Shown here piece after piece: positions 33,911-44,627 of a DNA stretch of 64,000 nucleotides. Each line of letters begins with the position of its first letter. Position 1 is the first letter of the stretch. The position numbers and the translations under genes were made by a program. The DNA is taken from positions 35,538,298-35,602,297 of the forward strand of contig OW804097.1 of NCBI GenBank assembly GCA_942159475.1, given 5' to 3'. This DNA is from Sthenelais limicola (Eukaryota; Annelida; Polychaeta; Phyllodocida; Sigalionidae). The notes beneath the pieces are model-generated. The model searched no databases. It was not told the DNA's origin and was given only the letters and a program-made list of their open reading frames with translations.

Positions 33911-34333
33911 TAGTCTACAAAAATAAATAATAGACTTTTCAATAATAATTCACAGCAGGTGACATATGTAACTAAGTTTGTTTTTTTGATAAAAAAAAAG
34001 ATTGTTTTTGAATAGTTCACAATGGACGGATTTTAAATAGTTCACAATGGACGACGAATGTGGTTTTTTTAAAAGCCTTTACCTATACTGGGTAGATTAA
34101 GTACCTCTTACAGGGCTTTTCACTTGCCCCAGGTAACCATAAAGACATTTGTACAGCTTTATACAGTATATACAGACATAAACACACAATGCTAATAGAA
34201 ACACTGCTGTGCCACTCATAACTATATCGTGTCATGGAGTGTTGGCTGCACTTATCATTAACACTGAAATGATAGTTACAGAGAGATCGAGCTCAATCAC
34301 TACAATAGAAAAATGAATGTTGCGTACTTGTAC

Positions 34334-34462
34334 TTGTATTACAGTGTTTTCCCCCGTAGTCGCCCAGACATGAGCAGAAGTAGCTATCATCTCTGCTATC
34401 ATCACTAATTTGGCGTGAACATGAGCCCCCATTCTCACACGGGTTGATGAGGCAGGGATTTC
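34334..34462 (-). CDS. EGF-like domain exon 2
   Basis: This 43-codon phase 1-1 exon reads NPCLINPCENGGSC, then a Ser/Asp-rich insert (DDSRDDS) and YFCSCLGDYGGKHC. The acceptor is TTTGACAG. Two in-frame donors are possible (A|GTACAA after 34334, or A|GTACGC after 34328). The first is used here. The intron just upstream holds a tandem duplication of about 52 bp. Confidence 0.75.
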
Positions 34463-34470
34463 CTGTCAAA

Positions 34471-34576
34471 TAGTGGGAGAAATAATGATATTTACCTTAG
34501 TCAAAAGCATTAAATAGCAGAATAGTGGGAGAAATAATGACATTTACCTTAGTCAAAAGCATTAAATGACAGAAAA
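34471..34576 (+). repeat. 52-bp tandem duplication in an intron
   Basis: ATAGTGGGAGAAATAATGAY through AAGCATTAAAT occurs twice, just upstream of EGF exon 2. Confidence 0.85.
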
Positions 34577-34636
34577 AATACAAGTAAGTCTCTGATTTGT
34601 AAGAAAGTTTTCCTGTTAAAAGGAATTTACTAAGAA

Positions 34637-34871
34637 CAGTCAGGTCCAGACGGCCACATTCCTCGATTCCACATCCAACGATAAGCTTAACCACAAGGCT
34701 AAGACTAAAGGGCCTTGTCCACTAAACCGATTCTCATGCAATTTTGCGCCGCAAAGGACTCTTTTGCACTAAATTCTGTGAGAACCAGCTTAGTGGACTA
34801 AGCCCTTAAGGCTAAAAGTGTTAATGACCCCTAAAACTTAGGGGTCCAAAACTGCCTTCTGAATCTGACTG
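34637..34871 (+). repeat. Family H MITE carrying a family G MITE
   Basis: CAGTCAGGTCCAGACGGCC to TCTGAATCTGACTG, interrupted at 34709-34806. Confidence 0.8.
34709..34806. repeat. Family G MITE, TAA duplication, Harbinger-like
   Basis: TAA at 34706-34708 and 34807-34809. The family H copy at 5340-5473 is the empty site (GACTAAGGCTAG). Confidence 0.85.
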
Positions 34872-34935
34872 AGCGTTAAGCTGTATAAGCCAGGGCTAGA
34901 TTATTCCAAAAAAGTCAAATATAGTGAGATTTTTA

Positions 34936-35170
34936 CGGTCAAGTTTTCAGAAAATGTACAATTCGCCTTCACCAATCTTCTCATATAACCCAAATTCCAG
35001 ACAAATATAAAGTTTAAAATACAGTTCAACCTAACCAAACAGATTGCTAGAATCAATGCAATGTCAAATATACTCGAATTTACCTAGTATTGACCAAATT
35101 GCAACCTAATTTAGCAGGATTTACTAAATGTGTATAGCTGCCAATTGTACATTTTCTGAAAATCTGACCC
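34936..35170 (-). repeat. Family A MITE
   Basis: GGTCAAGTTTTCAG start, CTGACCC end. Confidence 0.85.
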
Positions 35171-35377
35171 AATAGCGTTTTCTCTCTTTATGTACATTAT
35201 GCCTATAAGTGAAATACATCTTCGTTTAAATAAGGGGTCAATATTACATTATCTGCTAATGTCAGTGATAGGTGGTAAGTCATGTTGGTTGATCAACCTG
35301 GTGGATCTATTCAGTGGTCTCTGTAATTTGGACTTTACAGGGGCATACGTCATATAGAATTAAAGATTAGACCATAT
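35171..35377 (+). repeat. Spacer between two family A MITEs, copy 1
   Basis: GTGAAATACATCTTCGTTTA to AAAGATTAGACCATAT. Paralogous to 45010-45225, with a short insertion. Confidence 0.8.
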
Positions 35378-35563
35378 GTGTCAGATTTTCAGAAAATGTA
35401 CAATTGGCAGCTGTACGCATTTAATACATTTTGCAAAATTAGGCTGCAATTTGGTCAATACTAGGTAAATTCGAGTATATTTGACATTGCATTGATTCTA
35501 GCAATCTGTTTGGTTAGGTTGAACTGTATTTTGAACTTTATTTTCGTCTGAAATTTGAGCTAT
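35378..35563 (+). repeat. Family A MITE, right end missing
   Basis: GTGTCAG start. It stops after GTCTGAAATTTG. Confidence 0.8.
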
Positions 35564-35664
35564 GTTAAACTCTAGACAGAATAAAGCAGTTTACTCCAGA
35601 CCATCAACATATATACAGATCGTTGACTTATTCACTCATTGTTTATATCTTTAATTCAGTATAT

Positions 35665-35899
35665 GGGTGAAATCGGCAGAAAATGTACAATTCATCTTCA
35701 CCAATCCTCTCAAATAACCCAAATTTAAGACAAAACCCAGGTTCAAAATTCAGTTCAACCTAACCAAACAGATGGTTTGAATCAAGGCAATACCAAATAA
35801 ACTCAGATATACCTAGTATTGACCATTTTACAGTCTAATTTAGCAGAATTTACTAAATGTGTAGATCTGCCGATTGTAAATTTTCTGAAGATCTAACCC
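35665..35899 (-). repeat. Family A MITE, ATAT duplication
   Basis: GGGTGAAATCGGCAG start, CTAACCC end. ATAT on both sides. Confidence 0.88.
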
Positions 35900-35913
35900 A
35901 TATACTAGTATAT

Positions 35914-36148
35914 GGGTCAGATTTTCAGAAAATGTACAATTCGTCTTCACCGATCCTCTCAAATAACCCACATTTAAGACAGAAATAAGCTTCAAAATGC
36001 AGTTTAACATAACAGAACTGATACTTTAAATCAATGTGACACCAAATATACTCAGATATACCCGGTAGTCATCATTTTTCAGCCTAATTTGGCATAATTC
36101 CCTAAATGTGTAGAGCCGCTAATTGTACATTTTCTGAAAATTTGACCC
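35914..36148 (-). repeat. Family A MITE, ATAT duplication, next to previous copy
   Basis: 14 bp after the previous copy, same orientation. ATAT on both sides. Confidence 0.88.
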
Positions 36149-36177
36149 ATATACACAATAGTATATCATCATCTTAC

Positions 36178-36282
36178 CTTGGTCACAGTCTCCTGATCCT
36201 GGGATACAGATACAGTAGTACCTATCCGGAGTCACCACTACACAGGTTCCCTGGTTCGTACACGGATTACTCGCACATATAT
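36178..36282 (-). CDS. EGF-like domain exon 1
   Basis: This 35-codon phase 1-1 exon has a TTTACAG acceptor and a CAAG|GTAAGA donor. It encodes DICASNPCTNQGTCV, a YYCICIPGSGDC segment and six cysteines in EGF order. EGF modules are extracellular and disulfide-bonded. The sequence upstream (36282-37631) is paralogous to 56962-58175. A family A MITE ends 29 bp downstream of the donor side, at 36148. Confidence 0.75.
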
Positions 36283-36368
36283 CTGTAAATGTACAAATAT
36301 CAGTATAAAACACATATAAAATCATGTACTCTAAAGGAAAACTCCCTGTGCGAATACTTAAATGGGTA

Positions 36369-36602
36369 CAGTCTAGGTCCAAAGATGAGAGAGTCCCTTC
36401 AAACGAAGGGAAATCCCTGGGGAAAGCCTCTCGCCTCAAACCGCAAAGTGACATTATAATTCCATTAAGACCGCAAAATGTCGTTGCATTTATACCATTA
36501 GAACGCATAGTCGTAGGCCAGAAAACCTATTAGCGAAGTAGGGGTCCAATCACTCACATAGCCTACCATTCCTATCTGGCCTGAGGGTTTGGAACTAAAC
36601 TG
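36369..36602 (+). repeat. Family C MITE
   Basis: CAGTCTAGGTCCAAAG to GGTTTGGAACTAAACTG. Shared with the duplicate at 57048. Confidence 0.8.
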
Positions 36603-37143
36603 GTTAAACCAATGAATATTAATAAATAGAAAAAAAAAGAAATTTCGCTTTAGTGAGGCAACACCCACATATTGGAAGAATATCATTTGTAGATTAAAGT
36701 TGTTGGTTTTCATTAATTGAATTCCAATGTTTTGTGCTTTCCTTAGCTCTTCACCATGAAGATGATGATAAAAATGCGTTTGTATACGATAGGTGTAAAA
36801 TAATCCGTTCTGGCATTATCATTACATCATTATCATCGAATACGATATATAAAGATCAATTATATCACCATAGAAATTGCAAGGATGATAATAATTAAAT
36901 TGAGCTTAATCACGACTTAATTTAGTTTCAGTGAATAGGAAATAAACCTAATTTCCATGCTTTCAACAGAACGAAAGTGTACATTGAACACTGCCTGAAC
37001 AATTTATTATAAATACAAAATGTAAACATATAATGCTATATCACATGATTGACACCCCTAGTAAAATTAATTAACTTTGTTATGGCTACGCCCGTTGCAT
37101 TCAGAAGCGGGGAATCGAGATCAGGGGTGCGAAATGAGATAAC

Positions 37144-37382
37144 AGTGAGGTTCAGCAAGCCTAACATATACATAAACGTAAACGTATCCGTATCTGATAT
37201 ACAAACATACATTAATAGGAAAAAAGAGGTTCGGCAAAACATGATGGGAAAAACGTAATGTTAAATATCAAGCAAAATCTTTCATCAATTTATTTGTCAT
37301 TCATAAAAATGCGACATAATTCACAAAAAAAGATACGGATACGGTTACGTAATTAAGATAGGTTTGTTTGCCGAACCTCCCT
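37144..37382 (-). repeat. Family E MITE
   Basis: AGTGAGGTTCAGCAAGCC to TTGCCGAACCTCCCT. Confidence 0.8.
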
Positions 37383-37631
37383 AATGTAACATTTTTAGGC
37401 TCAAGTGTAGAGAACAAGTCGGTTATTGGCCCTGAGCCAAGATTCCCTATTTCTTCTCGGATTCATGTGGGTTTTGTCCGTTTATTGAAACCAAACGTTT
37501 TACAGTTCAATTTTCGGACATATCTGATATACTAATTGTTCTGATAATAAGTATACAGAGATGTAGGGCTCCTGATGGGGGGGGGGGGGTCCTGTGTTGA
37601 TTTGTCCCACTAAGGATGAGCATTAATTTGT

Positions 37632-37851
37632 CGGTGACACTCGTCAAGAAGAAGTGCTTCATCACTATTCGTTCGAGAATTCCAGACGAGCTGTGGCTAA
37701 CAAGTCGTCTACAAGTTCCAGCAAACCCAGGAATGGTAAAGACAGAGTTTGCTTCAAATTTAATGGTGGGGGATGTTCACGTTCTCCATGCGATTTCCCC
37801 CACAAGTGCTCAACGTGCGGTATGGCTGACCATGGCTCCAAATCCTGTTGA
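37632..37851 (+). pseudogene. DIRS/Ngaro-type gag C-terminal remnant
   Basis: The reading ends VCFKFNGGGCSRSPCDFPH then CSTCGMADHGSKSC and a stop. It is a CCCH finger (C-x7-C-x4-C-x3-H) followed by a C-x2-C-x4-H-x4-C knuckle. The same two-finger arrangement ends the gag of element D2. The remnant interrupts a MITE (family M) at 37631. The intact form of that site is at 58175. No pol follows. Confidence 0.7.
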
Positions 37852-38885
37852 GCGTCAAAAGGAAACAAATAGGATGCGGCTGAGAGTCGGGTAGGGCCCG
37901 ATGGTGGCGACGACTGTTGTATTTCTTATGATATTTCTTGTAGTTCTCCTGTTGTGAAGGTGCGTAACGATGCCTGTCGTTAACGAACATGGAACTGTAC
38001 AAGCTTTGTCGATGGAAATTTCCCCTGACTCTCTCCCGGTAATGACTTTTCACTATTCTTGCAGTTGGCTATACCTCCGTGGAAGCGCTGTGTGACCCAC
38101 CTGTCCTTACCTAGACGGGGAGACGTTTTGGAGCGCTGTGGAACCTATGGCTGCACTGGGGCCCTGTGCCCTGTACTAGAGGCACACACTCTCTCCCTGT
38201 GAAGTCCTGTGAATTACACTTTAAGGACCATTCATCCTCTATAGCAGCCCCCTCTATTCTCACTTTCTCTACCCTATCCCTCTCTTTCTCTTTCCTCCCC
38301 CTCCTTTTTCTCCTCACCTTTAGCTTGTTTGGCTGCCCATATTAAGATTACGGAAAATGTCTAACTAACTTAAACACATCTGTTTGATATTCCTTAAAGG
38401 TTCAAATTTAATGAAGTTTCAAAATAATTCCTTTACAACATCCTACTCATCAGCTGCCTCCATACCTGCCCCCCCCCCCTCCTCCTTCCACACAAACCAC
38501 ATTCTTGACTTCAGCCATAAACCATGTTTAATTGAGCCCGCCTATGTGGTCAAAGGTCACCACAAGGAGAAACTCAGATGTTTTCATCCCCTCCCCCAAA
38601 TTAAATAAGAGTGTGGATCCATTCTCAGGGAATGGTTCAACTGGTATCATTTAAAAGTAATTCCCCCTTTCATCAAAACCCTTTTCATAATTATAGGTAT
38701 ATATTTTGTATAATTGTTAATGTGAAATAATTGTATTATTAAGGTGAAGTAAGGTGATATGATATGTAATTTGTATGCAGTCTCATCAGGAATAAAAGGA
38801 CTAGATCACCAGAATTCTGGTCTTTCCCTAGTCCTGGGAGGGGGAGGTAAAATTGTAGTTAGACATCTGTTGAAAACTCACAACA
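37852..38885. other. Intron with possible gag-element tail
   Basis: The first 200 bp may still belong to the gag remnant. The rest has short CT-rich runs and no gene. Confidence 0.4.
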
Positions 38886-39062
38886 TGGGCCAAATCGTCA
38901 GAAAATGTACAATTTGTCTCCACAAATATTATTTAATAATTCGAATTTAAGACAATAGTTAGATTAGAAATTCCATTCAACATGACCATACAGATTGTTG
39001 GAAACAAGGCAGTACAAAATATACTGAGATAAACCTAGGACTGACCATTTTTCAGTCTTATT
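38886..39062 (-). repeat. Family A MITE, right end replaced by minisatellite
   Basis: GGGCCAAATCGTCAG start. It ends at TTTTCAGTCTTATTTA, where the 39-bp repeats begin. Confidence 0.8.
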
Positions 39063-39478
39063 TATAGTCACTATAAGCCGCCATTGGAGCACCACAGAGC
39101 CTATAGTCAATATAGACCACCACTGGAGCACAACAGAGCCTATAGTCACTATAGGCCTCCACTGGAGCACTACAGAGCCTATAGTCACTATAGGCCTCCA
39201 TTGGAGCACTACAGGGCCTATAGTCACTATAAGCCCGCACTGGAGCACTACAGAGCCTATAGTCACTATAGGCCTCCACTGGAGCACTACAGAGCCTATA
39301 GTCACTATAGGCCTCCACTGGAGCACTACAGGGCCTATAGTCACAATAAGCCCACACTGGAGCACTACAGAGCCTATAGTCACTATAGGCCTCCACTGGA
39401 GCACCACAGAGCCTATAGTCACTATAAGCCCTCACTGGAGCATTACAGAGCCTATATATAGTCACTATAAGCCCTCAC
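39063..39478 (+). repeat. 39-bp minisatellite, about 10 copies
   Basis: The unit is close to GGAGCACTACAGAGCCTATA plus GTCACTATAGGCCTCCACT. Because 39 is a multiple of 3 and the unit lacks stops, three frames stay open. I take these ORFs as artefacts. Confidence 0.9.
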
Positions 39479-39483
39479 ACACA

Positions 39484-40120
39484 ATGACCCCTCCCTCTGA
39501 CTCACACCCTCATCCCCTCCTCTCCCCTCTTTCAATTGACATTTTCATTCCTCTTCTCTCCACTACCCCCTGGCCCCTTTCCCCTTCCCCCTCCCCCTCC
39601 GCCGCCTGCCCCCTCCCCCCTCATCACCCCCTGCCACTCTTCACCCCCTGCCCTCCCCCTGCCCTCCCCCTGCCCTCCCCCTGCCCTCCCCCTGCCCTCC
39701 CTGTGCCCTCCCCGTGCCCTCCCCCTGCCCTCCCCCTGCCCTCCCCTGCCCTCCCCCTGCCCTCCCCCTGCCCTCCCCCTGCCCTCCCCCTGCCCTCCCC
39801 CTGCCCTCCCCCTGCCCTCCCCCTCCCCTTCCCCTCCCCTCCCCTCCCCCTCCCCCCTCCCCTTCCCCTCCCCCTCCCCTCCCCCTCCCCCGTCTTACCC
39901 TCCCCAACCCCCCTCCCCCGTCTTCCCACCCCCCACCCCCTCCCCCGTCTTCCCCTCCCCCGTCTTCCCCTCCCCCGTCTTCCCCTCCCCCGTCTTCCCC
40001 TCCCCCGTCTTCCCCTCCCCCGTCTTCCCCTCCCCCGTCTTCCCCTCCCCCGTCTTCCCCTCCCCCGTCTTCCCCTCCCCCTCCCCCTCCCCCTCCCCCT
40101 CCCTCTCTTCCCCTGTGTGC
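39484..40120. repeat. C/T-rich simple sequence with 12-bp and 15-bp tandem repeats
   Basis: CTGCCCTCCCCC repeats (39640-39830), then about ten CCCCTCCCCCGTCTT units (39940-40080). The complementary strand has dense G runs. Pro/Ser or Gly/Arg ORFs in several frames are composition artefacts. Confidence 0.9.
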
Positions 40121-40268
40121 TCGCACTGTATCTATGAGTGAGAGCATCCATACTTCAGAACTAAGTACATATAATATATATATATATATGTTGGGTCACA
40201 CAACGCTTCTACGTCCGGATCCCGTTGGGTTCTACAAGGTGGGCTCTACGCGGCTACACTCGGGGTAA

Positions 40269-41377
40269 ACACACCTCTATTCTTGTCCTGGTGATTGTGA
40301 TTACAAAGATATATGTAAAGCTGTTGCTGAATTTTATCGTGCTGGGGTTCCTGATAACACTGATGGTGTAGTTTTTAATTCTCCAAGTTCTGCTAAGGGC
40401 CGTTCGGTCTGTGTTTACGATTAATGTTTTGCTGGTGAATGTGATTGTGTACATTTCTTAGGTGGCTTACCTGTTCAATTAAAACCTTGTCGCTTTGCGG
40501 CATCATTATTCTACCAAGGATGTGATATTTTCACTAAGTTTCTCGATGTGTACATGTATGTTATTGATGGAATTGATGTGGTTGACTTGCCGGTAGAGGC
40601 GTATGACCTTGCTAATTATTCTTCCATTTTGGAAAACTCGGCTCGGGAGAAAATGAACAAAATTATCGCTAATGAATTGGCCGAGGGTTACGTTTCCATA
40701 GTAAAGGATAAGCCTACTTGTATACACGCCTTAGGAGCTGTGTTTAAACCTGATGGTAATATTCGTCCAATAACCGATTGTTCACGACCTGATGATGAAT
40801 CTGTAAATTTTCACTGTTCGTCTCTGATACGCAATTTCTCCTACAACAGTATTGATGATGCCACAGAGTTGCTTTCTCCTGATATATATGTGTGTTGTGG
40901 ATATGAAGTCGGCCTACAGGGCGGTCGCGATTAATCCCGATCACCGCACCTTGTGTGGTTTTCGTTGGACTATAGATGAGAAAGAACAATACCTGACTGA
41001 CAATAGACTTTGCTTCGGCTTGCGCTTAGGTCCCTGTGTTTTTGATAACATCTCTAACTTTATTGCCGATTCTATGTATCATATTTATGGTGTGCGTGTG
41101 GTTAATTATCTGGATGATTTTTTCCTATCATCTAAATCCCTCCACTCCTGTACCCTAGCCCGAAATGCCCTTATCTCCTTCCTCAGGCTACTGGGTTTCC
41201 ATGTAGCGTGGAAGAAAGTGACAACTCCATCTACTACGTCTACCTACCTGGGCTTCGAGATTAACTTAGTCAATATGACTCTTCGCCTGCCTCATGGAAA
41301 AATAGAGAAACTTCGCCTTCTGTTAGAGACTGTTAGGGAGGCTAGCCATATCTCTAAAAAAGACTTCCCGGTGTGCG
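40269..41377 (+). pseudogene. D1 gag end and reverse transcriptase (frameshifted)
   Basis: One frame runs from 40269 through a Cys/His segment, an in-frame TAA at 40422 and the RT N-terminus (KPTCIHALGAVFKPDG, RPITDCSRPD). A shift near 40890-40905 moves the reading to VDMKSAYRAV (motif A), LTDNRLCFGLRLGP (motif B) and VNYLDDFFLS (catalytic motif C, near 41104). It breaks off at SKKDFPVC where the 1.3-kb insert starts. One stop and one frameshift make the copy inactive. Confidence 0.8.
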
Positions 41378-42668
41378 CAAATCATATTTGGAATTGAACC
41401 GGTCGCGCGGCCATGACGCGCGTCGCCGATGCAACCCATGTATAGCTTTACTATATATAGAACTGCAGCCAATGTTAGGCGTGAACGCGCGGCCAGGCAG
41501 GCAGAATGGTAGTGGTGTCATTAGTGCGTGCTCACGCTGGTCAGGCCGCGGTAATTTAAACATTGTTAGCGTTCTTTTGAGTCTTGTTTCTGCCAGTGAA
41601 GTTTGAATGGTAGATTTGATTAGAAGATACCTTATGATTGTGGCGATCATTATTATCCTATATCTTGGTTAGTATTTCATCAGTTTATTAAGGATGGTAT
41701 ATCCAGTATATTGATATATACTTCCCTGGTTTATTTCATTACTTGCGCCGCTCATTGATACTTTCCTGAGACCAGAAGCAAACAGTTATGCACGATCTAG
41801 CAAGTGTATCTAGTGGCATGCATCAGTTTGATGTTGGTGATTGACAGCCAAGCCTCTCCTAAGCCACCTCACACTTTCACATACACAACAATGGGAGTGT
41901 TTTGTCATTGGGTGTTGCACCATCAAATAGAAACAATACACAAATCAACTGTACTGTAGTATATATCACTTATACCGTTTTTGAATGCATGATGTAGAAT
42001 ATTTATGGTGTATAAATGCCAGATACTTTAATTTGGGGTGCTGAAAAATAAAAGAATTTGTAAATGCAAACAGTTAATCATGACGCCACCTGGTGAAAAC
42101 AAGTCATACTAAGCCTGTCGCAAGATATCAAATGTCCCTGCATTTCTGAGGTAATCATAAAGAGTTATATTTAATCAGTTTACTTGTGATTGTCGATTCT
42201 GAAATATGAGTAACTTTTTTTTTCAAACATACAGATATATATCAATACTTAGTATATATGCTAATGGTTAACCTTGTTGGAACCAGCCTAATCCCATCTT
42301 TCAAAATACATTGATATCCCAAATACATGCGACTTATGTATCTGTGTACACTGAGAACAGTACTGACTGTTATATAATGTGTTAGTATATTAAAATACCA
42401 ATCAAACACAGCACAATAAACACACAACTAGCCTGCCATGAACAACTATTTATTTCTGGCACTGCACACTCACCAACATGCCACTTCACTCATCAGCACA
42501 GAGCGTTCCGGCCGCGCAAACGTTTCAAATCAAAACAGCGTGACTGTAGAGAGCTACTAGTTAGTGGTGGGGGTTATAGGGGAAACAGTGGCCGCACCCA
42601 CTGGAAAGCCATGCACGCTCTTTGACCTCTCTTGTTTCAAGTTTGGTCGCTCTTTCCTACTGGCCTTG
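41378..42668. mobile_element. 1.3-kb insertion splitting D1 RT from RNase H
   Basis: The heptamer GTGTGCG occurs at both breakpoints (near 41371 and 42669), and RT coding on the left resumes directly on the right after one copy. That fits a 7-bp target duplication. No clear TIR or ORF of its own was found. It contains a degraded family B copy (about 42110-42350) and GC-rich stretches rich in CGCG and CCGG at both ends. Confidence 0.5.
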
Positions 42669-43022
42669 TGTGCGACGGGTTAGAGAGGATGTGTGGCTAC
42701 CTAGCCCACCGTGCCTCGGTTTTTAAAGGTGGGCGTACGTTTTGTAGAAGAATGTTTGACTTGTATAAAGTTATGCTTAACAAGAGGTTGACTTGTTCGC
42801 CTATCTCTGATGCTTTTTGTGGTGATATAAACTGGTGGTTTGCCTTCTGCAAAGTATTTAATGGTGTTGGTTTACTAGTGAAGGAGGAGTACCACCTACC
42901 AATGATATCAGACTCCTCGAGCAAGGGGTTTGGTGTATTCCTAGGCACTGATTGGATAGCCGGTGCCTGGGGTGCGAATGTTATACCCTGGACAGATACC
43001 CTGTGTAATCATATTGCCCATT
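41716..43022 (+). repeat. 1307-bp duplicated block, copy 1
   Basis: It covers most of the D1 insert and the start of D1 RNase H. Copy 2 (54006-55312) has exactly the same length, with six substitutions found by eye. Confidence 0.9.
42110..42350 (+). repeat. Family B MITE, degraded, inside the D1 insert
   Basis: CTGCATTTCTGAGGTAATC and CATGCGACTTATG match the family. Duplicated at about 54400-54640. Confidence 0.6.
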
Positions 43023-43510
43023 CCCCTACAGTGAACGTCAAATGGGACAATATAAATGTTCAGGAATTGTTTCCAGTGCTTCTAGGAGTTAAACGCCTGA
43101 AACATCTCTTCAAAAACGTCAAACTCCACTGTTTTATTGACAACACTCAAGTTGTAGCGATGCTAACCACAGGTGTGAGTGCTAATAGTATGTGTATGCA
43201 ATGGTTGTACGAATTATTCTGGGTATTATTCATCTATGGCATTGAGTTAATCCCGCATTATATTAACACTAAGAACAATGTTGTGGCGGATTTTCTCTCG
43301 CGTTTACCATACTTGAAACAACCTATTGACTTCTCCATTTTGAGTGAGGCCGGCCTGTGTTGTTTTAATCAGACTAAATATCATTGTGACAGGCTTGACG
43401 AAATGGATGTCCAGAGTGAGGGAACTACAGGCCCTGTTGGTCGCACCTTCTACGCTCCAACAGAGGGATCGTCAGTGGAAGGTATTCCAGTCGTTCCTCA
43501 ACAAGAATAA
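42676..43510 (+). CDS. D1 RNase H domain
   Basis: The open frame starts earlier (42632), but the element's own sequence resumes at about 42676. CGYLAHRASVFKGGR is the RT-RNase H connection. RNase H follows with ISDSSSKGFGVF (first Asp), NINVQELFPVLL (Glu), FIDNTQVVAML (Asp) and NNVVADFLSR (final Asp). The catalytic set is complete. The last 167 bp overlap the recombinase ORF in another frame. Confidence 0.85.
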
Positions 43511-44318
43511 TCTGTCATCGTCCTCCATTCATCTAGAGACATTATGTATGTATGCTGCATATCTATCAGCCTTCATGAAAGCATCGTCTGTGTCTACTTA
43601 CCTGTGTGGTGTGTCCTTTGGGGCTCGTCTGAGACTCCTGGAGTGTCCTCCACTGTCACACCCGGCACTGAAGGCTGTGCTGAAGGGAATATCTCATTTA
43701 CCTGGCTCAGCACTAACCCCCTCTGAGCCCATTCTTCCACGCCATTTATACAAGATGTTTAACTTCGTGGACGGTTCTTCGCCCCTTGATATCAGACTTT
43801 GGGCTATGATAATTTTTCTCTTCAGATCTATCTTACGAGTAGGTCACCTCATTGTCTCCTCGCACTCATTATTGCGTGGCGACGTATCAATCCTTCCATG
43901 GGGCCTCGTCATCAACGTCAGGACATCCAAGACTACGTCATCCCCTTTCCGGATTCCTGTGGTGAAACTGAAGGACCATACCTTATGTGCGGTGCATTGG
44001 TTATCAAAGGTTTGGGCTTCTAATGACTTACCTGATTCAGCTATGCTTTTTGCTACCAGAACTTGCCCTAAACCTACCTATGTTGCACTCAAAAATGTTG
44101 TATCCCAATTATTATCCTTGTCAGCTATCAAGGGTATTTACTTGACTCAATCACTAAGACGTGGTGAAGCGACTCACATGGCCGCAATTGGCATCAGGAT
44201 GTCGGACATCAAGTGTAGAGGTCATTGGGTATCCTCTTTTGTGGACTCTTATATATCCCCCGACTTGGAACTAAAGGTGAAAGTGGATGCTTTCACTGCC
44301 AGGAATCTTTCGGAATAA
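43344..44318 (+). CDS. D1 tyrosine recombinase
   Basis: The ORF is 324 residues. It has an N-terminal SAM-like segment (LQQRDRQWKVFQSFLNK) and a catalytic domain with FRSILRVGHL (Arg I), RTSKTTSSPF (Lys), QSLRRGEATHMAA (Arg II, with Gln where His is usual), GHW and DSYISP (nucleophile Tyr). In DIRS/Ngaro elements this enzyme integrates circular cDNA. The ORF is uninterrupted. Confidence 0.85.
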   Translation: MRPACVVLIRLNIIVTGLTKWMSRVRELQALLVAPSTLQQRDRQWKVFQSFLNKNNLSSSSIHLETLCMYAAYLSAFMKASSVSTYLCGVSFGARLRLLECPPLSHPALKAVLKGISHLPGSALTPSEPILPRHLYKMFNFVDGSSPLDIRLWAMIIFLFRSILRVGHLIVSSHSLLRGDVSILPWGLVINVRTSKTTSSPFRIPVVKLKDHTLCAVHWLSKVWASNDLPDSAMLFATRTCPKPTYVALKNVVSQLLSLSAIKGIYLTQSLRRGEATHMAAIGIRMSDIKCRGHWVSSFVDSYISPDLELKVKVDAFTARNLSE

Positions 44319-44338
44319 CTTCTTCGGTTTGGCCTGTG

Positions 44339-44437
44339 TGGTGAAATAAACCCCCATTTCATTGGTGGTTCAGGCCAACCCTCTGTGTTACTCCAGTTAT
44401 TCCACTCATTCATATTCCAGCGGACGACCCAGATATG
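44339..44437 (+). repeat. D1 direct repeat B1
   Basis: About 99 bp beginning GGTGAAATAAACCCCCATTT and ending CGACCCAGATAT. It recurs at 44628-44726 with one difference noticed (CATATTCC against CATCTTCC). Its place just after the recombinase ORF fits the B1 arm of split direct repeats. Confidence 0.8.
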
Positions 44438-44627
44438 TGTAGGTGAAACGTCACTGCCCATATTGGGGAGGGAGCCTGGCAACGCAACTATGCCACGCCC
44501 CTCCTCCATGGTGACGCCTTACGTCACAATCACGCCCCCTTCCATTCCTCCTCAGTAAACACTCCAAGTCCATTACCCAACCGCTCCACACGCGCAAACA
44601 ATTTTTTCTTATCTCTGTTATTTATTA
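44438..44627 (+). repeat. D1 segment between repeats (expected A2)
   Basis: This segment of about 190 bp lies between B1 and B2. In split-direct-repeat elements it would contain A2. No matching A1 was found, consistent with loss of the D1 5' end. Confidence 0.45.

Larger units (their letters stand above)
36283..37631. repeat. Segmental duplicate of 56963-58175
   Basis: Shared order: EGF acceptor, family C MITE, AT-rich intron, family E MITE, then the ATGTAGGGCTCCTGATG MITE. The right end is cut by the gag remnant. Confidence 0.75.

Noticed and set aside
37760..38053. 97-residue minus-strand ORF
   Set aside because: Antisense to the gag zinc-finger remnant.
39063..39478. CRISPR-like array
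   Set aside because: Units are contiguous 39-bp tandem repeats with no unique spacers, in an animal-type genome.
39084..40268. Long ORFs in all frames (Pro-rich, Gly/Arg-rich, 39-bp repeat frames)
   Set aside because: They arise from simple sequence with few stop codons. Parallel frames on both strands are equally open.
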